A DNA stretch of 64,000 nt from NCBI GenBank assembly GCA_030268105.1, contig BSDZ01000040.1, positions 62,001 to 126,000 of the forward strand, written 5' to 3'. The DNA is from Volvox africanus (lineage: Eukaryota; Chlorophyta; Chlorophyceae; Chlamydomonadales; Volvocaceae). The translations under genes and the position numbers were made by a program. The notes below the pieces were generated by a model. The model was not told the origin of the DNA, ran no database searches, and saw nothing but the letters and a program-made list of their open reading frames with translations. Of the stretch, positions 54,619 through 64,000 are shown piece after piece (position 1 is the stretch's first letter; the number at the start of each line of letters is the position of its first letter).

Positions 54619-56070
54619 ATGGCAAGCGACGAAGACACTCGCCGCAGCCCTTTAGACACCTTCGCAGAGGATCTCGGCCGCGCTGTTCTGGACGCCGCCG
54701 CTTCCGGTTTGTGAATCTAGACACCTGCTGATAAATAGTTGCTGCATTCTCGTTGCGAATCTGGCACTGTGAGTTGCAGGTGAACGTACGCCAACACTGA
54801 ATGCGGTATTGGCTGGACAATATTTGAACGAGGAACAAATCAAGGCTTTGATCCAGAAAACTACTGAAATAAAGGACAACCTGACGGACTATATCGCTTA
54901 TCTCCTTGGTCTACTTGGGAGTTCTGTCGGTACACGAATAGTCACAAATTCCTCTTACGTTACGTTGCTCTCAGGTTTATAGTAAATTCCTGTCTGCCCA
55001 AATAAGCTCATGCTTCATGTCGGGACGCGAAGATAGTTCCTATCTGGGCACCGCCAGCCAGCCCGATGGCGGCCTCTCTACTAGAACTGCTTTTGCTGAT
55101 CCCGATACCGTTGGGACTCGTCTTATGTCTGATCCTATCGTCCTTCAGACCCCTTCGCATTTGATTGTACCACTGTCGGCAGCGGCTACAACAAGTGAGG
55201 GAGTCGGAGTACAACAGGCCCCGGTAACACCCGCGGTTCAAGAACCCGTCGGAATACCGGAGGTAATGAAGTTGACTATCCCCGTGCCTAAGCTCAATAT
55301 TTCCGCTGACGAAAAGGCAAAGAATTCAGGACATAGCGTCGCGGATAGGACACGGGCTTACGTTCGTGATGCTAGGCAGTATTTGCAAGCGGTGCACGGC
55401 GGGGGATGCGACTCCATTAAATGCCTGTTTGTCGGGAATACCCTCGAAGGTGTTGCCAAGGACTGGTATGATGAATAGACAACCGCTAGGGGCAAGTATA
55501 CGTTTGATAACTTGATCGATGCTCTTCTCGCTCGCTTTGCAACGGAAGTTCGCTCGCGTGGCAACGAGGCTCGTAAGACGCTGGCACAAGGCACGTACCA
55601 CATGCGTCCACACGAAACTGTTCCTGCTTATCAGTCCCGTTTCGAGGCGCTGATAACACCTATCGTTAATTTTCCTGAAGAGGATCGTATCTTTTGGTTC
55701 CATCACGGTCTTACTGAATCCCGTGCATGATGGTGCACCACTGACCTTAGCGGAATTCCTTTCCAATCTTATGATGCCTTGGTAGCTTTTGCTAGAGGTG
55801 CAGAAGTTAGACATTTGGCGGGCAAGGACGTTAAACAATTTAACCCTCGCGTTCACGCGATGCGAGCGCAGGAACTGCCTTCGGAGTTGACGCCGAAGGA
55901 CCAAGGTCCTGACCGCCAACGCCCCGCGGCAACCATGCATACCGTTCGTAAGGAAAGGCGGTATGACAATCGCGGACGTCACAACCCAAGTAATCGTGGG
56001 TCTGCGGGAGCTGGGCCGAGCTCTGGCCATAGTAAAGGCAAACGAAGAGGGAGCACGCCATCTGTAGCTG
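54619..56070 (+). pseudogene. Gypsy-B gag fragment, unit R1
   Basis: Upstream exon 54619-54706 with the putative intron after it, then main gag from ATG 55017. Two in-frame stops: TAG 55476-55478 (TGG in the other copies, after DWYDE) and the family-wide TGA 55728-55730. Ends at the copia-2 junction without a zinc knuckle. Frames that run on past 56070 are chimeric. Confidence 0.88.
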
Positions 56071-56396
56071 CTCCGGGCTATTACCTCTTTCTTCCTTCTC
56101 ATTCTCTTTGTACATGTATCGCTCATCTCAACAGGGTGTGGCCAACCGGGTGTGGCGATGTTGTGTGCGTGCGTGCTGCTGCTCACCACTCCGCCATCTA
56201 AAGATTCTTGTGTGGGGTTAAGATCGCCCGGTGGGGCGCTGCTGTTAGCTAGGGTTGCGGCTGCGGGATGTCGGTCGTGTTGGGTTGGTGTTGAGTGGAC
56301 GAGGGCGATGTTATGAAGGACACAAAGCGTAAATAAGCAAACAGCGCAATACCATGTATGTATCTTCTTTGCGCATCTGATGCGTCGGGTTTCACA

Positions 56397-56467
56397 GCAC
56401 CACTAGTCCATCGGTAGGATATTTACCTTCCAAGCAAAAGAGGGGAGTTTGACTCTCCGGTGGTGCA
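56397..56467 (+). pseudogene. Decayed tRNA-Gly(UCC), unit R1
   Basis: Same position as the other tRNA copies but with three changes: TTTGC to TTTAC in the anticodon stem (breaks a G-C pair), CGGAG to GGGAG in the T stem (breaks its first pair), and TTCGA to TTTGA in the T loop (loses the near-invariant C56 and damages the B box). Probably not functional. Confidence 0.85.
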
Positions 56468-57563
56468 GGTCCATTTTGCAAGGCATCAGTATATATCAAC
56501 ATATTTGCTGGGCTCCTTAATCATCAACGGACCTGTCACGATCCACGATACAAAAATATAAATATATTTCTATCTGCATACATAGAGATTTATAGCTATC
56601 TATCTATCTATCCATCTATCTATCTATCCATCTATCCATCTGTGTATCTACATCGAGGTGTACTACGTATACAGACATCATAGATATAATATACCTCTCA
56701 TCAATGAGCAGCAGGTGCGGCGGGTGCTTTTTTCACCTACACCACTGTAGGGGAAAATGCAGTGGCGGCTCCATCCTGCTGTATGTCATGCATGAGACTG
56801 CCTGTTTCTTTATTTGGCAGGTAGGAAGTGCACGAGCAGGGCATGCACATGCATGCCTCCATTGGCGAGCCTCATGTGTGATGAGTATCAAATGTGTGTG
56901 TAAATGTATCCAGATGCATCCAAAAGTATATAAACTGAGAAAGAGGTTATGTGTATGAATGTAACCTGCCACCAACCATTGGCTGGGCTACTTAAGGGCT
57001 AATGAAGCCTGAGTAGGTCTGACTGGCCTGCCAGACCTAATTGGCCCAGACAGTAGTTGGCAGGGGTATATGTGTTTAGATGTAGACCATCAGACATTAG
57101 GAAGGCTGACGTTATCACGAGAAAGTAATCGTTACATAGGATCTGATAGCCAAAAGAAGACTGGATTGTTCACTCCGGAGTTGACACAAATACGCGCGTG
57201 TATATAGCACAACAGATTGGACTGAGCACGGATTGTTATGAAATGGTATATCAGTTGGATATAGCGATCCATACTAGCAACAATCCCGCTGTTGTAGCTG
57301 TACTCGGCGGTAAGCTATCGACCCACGTTCGTACTGTTTGTAGTGCTATACGCCCAAGTATATGTGCCGACTCCAGAACGAACTATTCGGACATCTATAC
57401 TATCAGATAATATGTAACGTATACTTTCTCGTTATTACGTCAGGCTTCCTAATGTCTGATAGTCTACGTCTCAATACGGATCGATAGCGTACTGCCGAGT
57501 ACAGCTACAACAACATAATTGTTGCCAGAACGGATCGCTATAGATCCCAATTTATGCACCATT

Positions 57564-58454
57564 TCATATCACGCCCCCTCGAGACGTTCCTAGCAACAAG
57601 GGATAGAAAATAGCTTTAATCAGAAACTCTTCTGAAACCAGCAAAATCAGCCCAACGAGCTCGCCCCAAGCAAAACCTGAATGCTTACTCAGCCAACCCC
57701 ATTGCCATAGTGCACTTCCTGAATTTGATGGCGGCTTCGCATTATTGAGTTGATGCCGCTGCAGCAGCTCCTTGATGTAACGCCGCTGTGATAGCTTTAC
57801 CTCCTCATTCGCTCCCCGGCTGACCTCCATACGTAGGAAGGCTTTCGCCTCTCCAAGATCTCGAATCTTGAAGGCGTGCCCGATCGCTGCCTTTACCCTC
57901 CTGATGAGTACCTCGTCTTCTGAGGTGATGATGATGTCGTCCACGTGCACCAGCAGGTGGACGATCTCCTTCTCATCCCTCTTGATGAACAGTGCTGGGT
58001 CCGCTACTGACGGTTTGAACCCCAGCTTGTCCAGCTCCGCCTCTAGCTTCACATACCAGCAGCGTGGGGCCGTGTTCCAGCCCGTAGATTGAGCGTAGGA
58101 GCTTGCACGCCTGTTCATGGTCCGCTGACTCATAACCAGGCGGCTGCTGCATCCAGAGCTCCTCCTCCAGCTCCCCGTTCAGGAAAGCTGTGCTAGACGT
58201 CGAAGCGTCTAGCTGGTGGATCGGCATCCCTTTTGCCGCAGACACCGCCAGGAGCATACGAAGCAAAGCAAAGCGTGAGGTTGGAGCAAATAGCTCCCCA
58301 TAATCAATCCCCGCCCGCTGCTCGTAACCCTTAACCACCAAACGTGCCTTAAATCGCTCGATCCCGCCATCCTCTGCACGTTTGACCTTAAAGACCCACA
58401 GGGGCCCCCCTCCGGGCTATTACCTCTTTCTTCCTTCTCATTCTCTTTGTACAT
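57564..58454 (-). pseudogene. Copia-2 RT remnant, unit 10
   Basis: Same HVDD motif, frameshift and RNase H deletion as C0. Confidence 0.9.
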
Positions 58455-58735
58455 GTATCGCTCATCTCAACAGGGTGTGGCCAACCGGGTGTGGCGATGT
58501 TGTGTGCGTGCGTGCTGCTGCTCACCACTCCGCCATCTAAAGATTCTTGTGTGGGGTTAAGATCGCCCGGTGGGGCGCTGCTGTTAGCTAGGGTTGCGGC
58601 TGCGGGATGTCGGTCGTGTTGGGTTGGTGTTGAGTGGACGAGGGCGATGTTATGAAGGACACAAAGCGTAAATAAGCAAACAGCGCAATACCATGTATGT
58701 ATCTTCTTTGCGCATCTGATGCGTCGGGTTTCACA

Positions 58736-58806
58736 GCACCACTAGTCCATCGGTAGGATATTTGCCTTCCAAGCAAAAGAGCGGAGTTCGACTCTCCGGT
58801 GGTGCA
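58736..58806 (+). tRNA. tRNA-Gly(UCC), unit 10
   Basis: Identical to 3934-4004. Confidence 0.92.
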
Positions 58807-59822
58807 GGTCCATTTTGCAAGGCATCAGTATATATCAACATATTTGCTGGGCTCCTTAATCATCAACGGACCTGTCACGATCCACGATACAAAAATATAA
58901 ATATATTTCTATCTGCATACATAGAGATTTATAGCTATCTATCTATCTATCCATCTATCTATCTATCCATCTATCCATCTGTGTATCTACATCGAGGTGT
59001 ACTACGTATACAGACATCATAGATATAATATACCTCTCATCAATGAGCAGCAGGTGCGGCGGGTGCTTTTTTCACCTACACCACTGTAGGGGAAAATGCA
59101 GTGGCGGCTCCATCCTGCTGTATGTCATGCATGAGACTGCCTGTTTCTTTATTTGGCAGGTAGGAAGTGCACGAGCAGGGCATGCACATGCATGCCTCCA
59201 TTGGCGAGCCTCATGTGTGATGAGTATCAAATGTGTGTGTAAATGTATCCAGATGCATCCAAAAGTATATAAACTGAGAAAGAGGTTATGTGTATGAATG
59301 TAACCTGCCACCAACCATTGGCTGGGCTACTTAAGGGCTAATGAAGCCTGAGTAGGTCTGACTGGCCTGCCAGACCTAATTGGCCCAGACAGTAGTTGGC
59401 AGGGGTATATGTGTTTAGATGTAGACCATCAGACATTAGGAAGGCTGACGTTATCACGAGAAAGTAATCGTTACATAGGATCTGATAGCCAAAAGAAGAC
59501 TGGATTGTTCACTCCGGAGTTGACACAAATACGCGCGTGTATATAGCACAACAGATTGGACTGAGCACGGATTGTTATGAAATGGTATATCAGTTGGATA
59601 TAGCGATCCATACTAGCAACAATCCCGCTGTTGTAGCTGTACTCGGCGGTAAGCTATCGACCCACATTCGTACTGTTTGTAGTGCTATACGCCCAAGTAT
59701 ATGTGCCGACTCCAGAACGAACTATTCGGACATCTATACTATCAGATAATATGTAACGTATACTTTCTCGTTATTACGTCAGGCTTCCTAATGTCTGATA
59801 GTCTACGTCTCAATAGGTTATG

Positions 59823-60636
59823 TGTTGTACGCGGGTTCAATCACCGTTTACATTTATGAAGGCCGCAATGCATTCAGATATCATGAAGCATAATACAATC
59901 ATATTAGCATGATATACTCGAGTATATCTAGCTAATCAGGCATGTCGCATCATCATTCACGACATGGCACTGTCGGTCAACATGTTTGACTCGAGGCTGA
60001 TAATTAATGCGCGACCTATCCATTGGCATATTATATCACGTAATAATACTTTGAATAGTATTACCTCATCTGTGTCATAAACCATACGCGTATGCAAGAA
60101 TGCGACGATCGCGATGGTTGGGTCGGCAACCGAATATCGATATTCGGACCTTTGCATATTGCATGCGTTGCATCCAATAATATCACGAATGACACGATAT
60201 TTAGAGCAGTCTTACCAAGGTACTCACACTTGAGATCGTAATCCAGTGAGACCTGTACTGCACATCGGTATCATGACGTGATAGGTGTGAGGACGGCCGC
60301 CTAGAGACCGAAGTCGGCGCAACGCTAACTTTGGACCAAGTATTAGAGTACTTAACTCTATTCGATACGCATACATACAATTAATCATTTACATTCGGCC
60401 TGAGCTATTCTAGCATTCCATCTGCAGCCGAGTGATGAACATTGCCCACGGGGTCTGACGGCAGACTGTAATTCTGTAACTGAAGAACATTGTAAGTTGA
60501 ATCTTTCCTTGCTATTGAGTCTTCCACTGTCTACTATTCGCATTGGCTTGCCTTGCTGTTCGTAAGCTTGGTACGCACGCAGCTAACACCTAGACGTGCA
60601 GAGCTAATACATGATTGAAGAAGGAAGGATACAACA
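59823..60636 (+). repeat. Gypsy-B LTR, unit R2
   Basis: 814 bp, near-identical to the R1 LTR. Confidence 0.92.
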
Positions 60637-60704
60637 AATTTGGTAGCGAGACCAGGTTGAATCATGATGGTTGCATTGTCCCTCATCGGAAGTAGGTTCT
60701 CGCG

Positions 60705-62156
60705 ATGGCAAGCGACGAAGACACTCGCCGCAGCCCTTTAGACACCTTCGCAGAGGATCTCGGCCGCGCTGTTCTGGACGCCGCCGCTTCCGGTTTGTGA
60801 ATCTAGACACCTGCTGATAAATAGTTGCTGCATTCTCGTTGCGAATCTGGCACTGTGAGTTGCAGGTGAACGTACGCCAACACTGAATGCGGTATTGGCT
60901 GGACAATATTTGAACGAGGAACAAATCAAGGCTTTGATCCAGAAAACTACTGAAATAAAGGACAACCTGACGGACTATATCGCTTATCTCCTTGGTCTAC
61001 TTGGGAGTTCTGTCGGTACACGAATAGTCACAAATTCCTCTTACGTTACGTTGCTCTCAGGTTTATAGTAAATTCCTGTCTGCCCAAATAAGCTCATGCT
61101 TCATGTCGGGACGCGAAGATAGTTCCTATCTGGGCACCGCCAGCCAGCCCGATGGCGGCCTCTCTACTAGAACTGCTTTTGCTGATCCCGATACCGTTGG
61201 GACTCGTCTTATGTCTGATCCTATCGTCCTTCAGACCCCTTCGCATTTGATTGTACCACTGTCGGCAGCGGCTACAACAAGTGAGGGAGTCGGAGTACAA
61301 CAGGCCCCGGTAACACCCGCGGTTCAAGAACCCGTCGGAATACCGGAGGTAATGAAGTTGACTATCCCCGTGCCTAAGCTCAATATTTCCGCTGACGAAA
61401 AGGCAAAGAATTCAGGACATAGCGTCGCGGATAGGACACGGGCTTACGTTCGTGATGCTAGGCAGTATTTGCAAGCGGTGCACGGCGGGGGATGCGACTC
61501 CATTAAATGCCTGTTTGTCGGGAATACCCTCGAAGGTGTTGCCAAGGACTGGTATGATGAATAGACAACCGCTAGGGGCAAGTATACGTTTGATAACTTG
61601 ATCGATGCTCTTCTCGCTCGCTTTGCAACGGAAGTTCGCTCGCGTGGCAACGAGGCTCGTAAGACGCTGGCACAAGGCACGTACCACATGCGTCCACACG
61701 AAACTGTTCCTGCTTATCAGTCCCGTTTCGAGGCGCTGATAACACCTATCGTTAATTTTCCTGAAGAGGATCGTATCTTTTGGTTCCATCACGGTCTTAC
61801 TGAATCCCGTGCATGATGGTGCACCACTGACCTTAGCGGAATTCCTTTCCAATCTTATGATGCCTTGGTAGCTTTTGCTAGAGGTGCAGAAGTTAGACAT
61901 TTGGCGGGCAAGGACGTTAAACAATTTAACCCTCGCGTTCACGCGATGCGAGCGCAGGAACTGCCTTCGGAGTTGACGCCGAAGGACCAAGGTCCTGACC
62001 GCCAACGCCCCGCGGCAACCATGCATACCGTTCGTAAGGAAAGGCGGTATGACAATCGCGGACGTCACAACCCAAGTAATCGTGGGTCTGCGGGAGCTGG
62101 GCCGAGCTCTGGCCATAGTAAAGGCAAACGAAGAGGGAGCACGCCATCTGTAGCTG
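60705..62156 (+). pseudogene. Gypsy-B gag fragment, unit R2
   Basis: Same structure as the R1 copy, with the same two stops (TAG 61562-61564, TGA 61814-61816). The shared TAG shows R1 and R2 are duplicates of one another rather than of the left copy, which has TGG. Confidence 0.88.
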
Positions 62157-62482
62157 CTCCGGGCTATTACCTCTTTCTTCCTTCTCATTCTCTTTGTACA
62201 TGTATCGCTCATCTCAACAGGGTGTGGCCAACCGGGTGTGGCGATGTTGTGTGCGTGCGTGCTGCTGCTCACCACTCCGCCATCTAAAGATTCTTGTGTG
62301 GGGTTAAGATCGCCCGGTGGGGCGCTGCTGTTAGCTAGGGTAGCGGCTGCGGGATGTCGGTCGTGTTGGGTTGGTGTTGAGTGGACGAGGGCGATGTTAT
62401 GAAGGACACAAAGCGTAAATAAGCAAACACCGCAATACCATGTATGTATCTTCTTTGCGCATCTGATGCGTCGGGTTTCACA

Positions 62483-62553
62483 GCACCACTAGTCCATCGG
62501 TAGGATATTTGCCTTCCAAGCAAAAGAGCGGAGTTCGACTCTCCGGTGGTGCA
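62483..62553 (+). tRNA. tRNA-Gly(UCC), unit R2
   Basis: Identical to 3934-4004; lacks the three changes of the R1 copy. Confidence 0.92.
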
Positions 62554-63562
62554 GGTCCATTTTGCAAGGCATCAGTATATATCAACATATTTGCTGGGCT
62601 CCTTAATCATCAACGGACCTGTCACGATCCACGATACAAAAATATAAATATATTTCTATCTGCATACATAGAGATTTATAGCTATCTATCTATCTATCCA
62701 TCTATCTATCTATCCATCTATCCATCTGTGTATCTACATCGAGGTGTACTACGTATACAGACATCATAGATATAATATACCTCTCATCAATGAGCAGCAG
62801 GTGCGGCGGGTGCTTTTTTCACCTACACCACTGTAGGGGAAAATGCAGTGGCGGCTCCATCCTGCTGTATGTCATGCATGAGACTGCCTGTTTCTTTATT
62901 TGGCAGGTAGGAAGTGCACGAGCAGGGCATGCACATGCATGCCTCCATTGGCGAGCCTCATGTGTGATGAGTATCAAATGTGTGTGTAAATGTATCCAGA
63001 TGCATCCAAAAGTATATAAACTGAGAAAGAGGTTATGTGTATGAATGTAACCTGCCACCAACCATTGGCTGGGCTACTTAAGGGCTAATGAAGCCTGAGT
63101 AGGTCTGACTGGCCTGCCAGACCTAATTGGCCCAGACAGTAGTTGGCAGGGGTATATGTGTTTAGATGTAGACCATCAGACATTAGGAAGGCTGACGTTA
63201 TCACGAGAAAGTAATCGTTACATAGGATCTGATAGCCAAAAGAAGACTGGATTGTTCACTCCGGAGTTGACACAAATACGCGCGTGTATATAGCACAACA
63301 GATTGGACTGAGCACGGATTGTTATGAAATGGTATATCAGTTGGATATAGCGATCCATACTAGCAACAATCCCGCTGTTGTAGCTGTACTCGGCGGTAAG
63401 CTATCGACCCACGTTCGTACTGTTTGTAGTGCTATACGCCCAAGTATATGTGCCGACTCCAGAACGAACTATTCGGACATCTATACTATCAGATAATATG
63501 TAACGTATACTTTCTCGTTATTACGTCAGGCTTCCTAATGTCTGATAGTCTACGTCTCAATA

Positions 63563-64000
63563 GGTTATGTGTTGTACGCGGGTTCAATCACCGTTTACAT
63601 TTATGAAGGCCGCAATGCATTCAGATATCATGAAGCATAATACAATCATATTAGCATGATATACTCGAGTATATCTAGCTAATCAGGCATGTCGCATCAT
63701 CATTCACGACATGGCACTGTCGGTCAACATGTTTGACTCGAGGCTGATAATTAATGCGCGACCTATCCATTGGCATATTATATCACGTAATAATACTTTG
63801 AATAGTATTACCTCATCTGTGTCATAAACCATACGCGTATGCAAGAATGCGACGATCGCGATGGTTGGGTCGGCAACCGAATATCGATATTCGGACCTTT
63901 GCATATTGCATGTGTTGCATCCAATAATATCACGAATGACACGATATTTAGAGCAGTCTTACCAAGGTACTCACACTTGAGATCGTAATCCAGTGAGACC
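63563..64000 (+). mobile_element. Start of a third chimeric unit (gypsy-B LTR, cut by window end)
   Basis: ggttatg (63563-63569) and the first ~430 bp of a gypsy-B LTR from 63570. Continues beyond the window. Confidence 0.9.

Larger units (their letters stand above)
53730..57476. mobile_element. Chimeric gypsy-B/copia-2 unit R1 (3747 bp)
   Basis: Order: ggttatg remnant of the copia-1 primer-binding site, gypsy-B LTR, upstream exons and gag up to 56070. Copia-2 then runs from ctccgggctatt (56071) through a decayed tRNA and the LTR part (57073-57233), followed by the copia-1 LTR (57234-57476). The same unit recurs at 59816-63562 and, with gypsy-A inserted, at 5014-16025. It is what a single deletion from gypsy-B gag across the rest of copia-1 into the next copia-2 would leave. 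Confidence 0.9.
57477..59815 (-). mobile_element. Copia-2 tandem unit 10 (2339 bp)
   Basis: Same layout, between two chimeric units. It mixes variants: KAFLRMEV as in unit 1, FALLRM as in unit 2, gggttgcgg as in unit 8. Confidence 0.92.
59816..63562. mobile_element. Chimeric gypsy-B/copia-2 unit R2 (3747 bp)
   Basis: Same layout and length as R1, offset by 6086 bp (2339 + 3747), so the pair (chimeric unit plus copia-2 unit) was duplicated together. The copia-1 LTR is at 63320-63562. Confidence 0.9.

Noticed and set aside
1..64000. Bacterial-type operon, defence island, phage or host gene
   Set aside because: No ribosome-binding-site-spaced gene runs, no such domains, and all long ORFs are retrotransposon or repeat sequence.

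Overview
This is a eukaryotic, gene-poor, repeat-dominated window. I see no host protein-coding gene. Everything recognisable belongs to LTR retrotransposons, their remnants, one minisatellite and a co-amplified tRNA gene. The evidence for a eukaryote is: Ty3/gypsy elements with integrase chromodomains, Ty1/copia elements, 5-bp target-site duplications (TSDs), GT-AG introns, and a tRNA gene with internal promoter boxes and a T-run terminator. The sequence does not name the organism; an alga, oomycete, fungus or similar genome would all fit.

Four families explain the window. Gypsy-A is a chromovirus with ~750-830 bp LTRs: one full element at 8069-15327 plus solo LTRs at 1632-2455 and 20788-21611. 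Gypsy-B is a related chromovirus with ~815 bp LTRs: one full element at 19366-27588 plus several deletion derivatives. Copia-1 is on the + strand with 243-bp LTRs: one complete but coding-poor element at 19116-32678, the 3' end of a second at 1-2674, and many solo LTRs. Copia-2 is on the - strand with a ~251-bp LTR and a 1840-bp internal region; it carries a broken reverse transcriptase and, in the opposite sense, an intact-looking tRNA-Gly(UCC) gene.

The insertions form a datable stack. Copia-1 sits in a copia-2 LTR (TSD cggat). Gypsy-B sits in the primer-binding site of copia-1 (TSD ttatg). A solo gypsy-A LTR sits in the gag of gypsy-B (TSD ccggt). A full gypsy-A sits in a copia-2 body (TSD ctgta), and another solo gypsy-A LTR sits in a copia-1 LTR (TSD gatat).

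Layout: 1-2674, end of a 58-bp array and 3' end of copia-1 copy 1. 2675-5013, one 2339-bp copia-2 unit. 5014-16025, a chimeric gypsy-B/copia-2 unit split by gypsy-A. 16026-19358, a second deletion chimera carrying gypsy-B pol. 19116-32678, copia-1 copy 2 with gypsy-B inside it and a 28-unit 58-bp minisatellite. 32679-53729, nine head-to-tail 2339-bp copia-2 units. 53730-64000, alternating 3747-bp chimeric units and one more 2339-bp unit. The segment starting at 136 is repeated at 30969, so the cluster itself is duplicated with a ~30.8-kb offset.

The most notable signal is at the gag-pol junction of both gypsy families. Gag and pol share one frame, separated by a single UAG. In both, UAG is followed by a 7-nt spacer, a perfect 7-bp stem and an 18-nt loop, with a compensatory base-pair change between the families. 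This is the architecture expected of stop-codon readthrough, as in gammaretroviruses. Both families also carry a conserved short upstream gag exon followed by a 71-73 nt intron.
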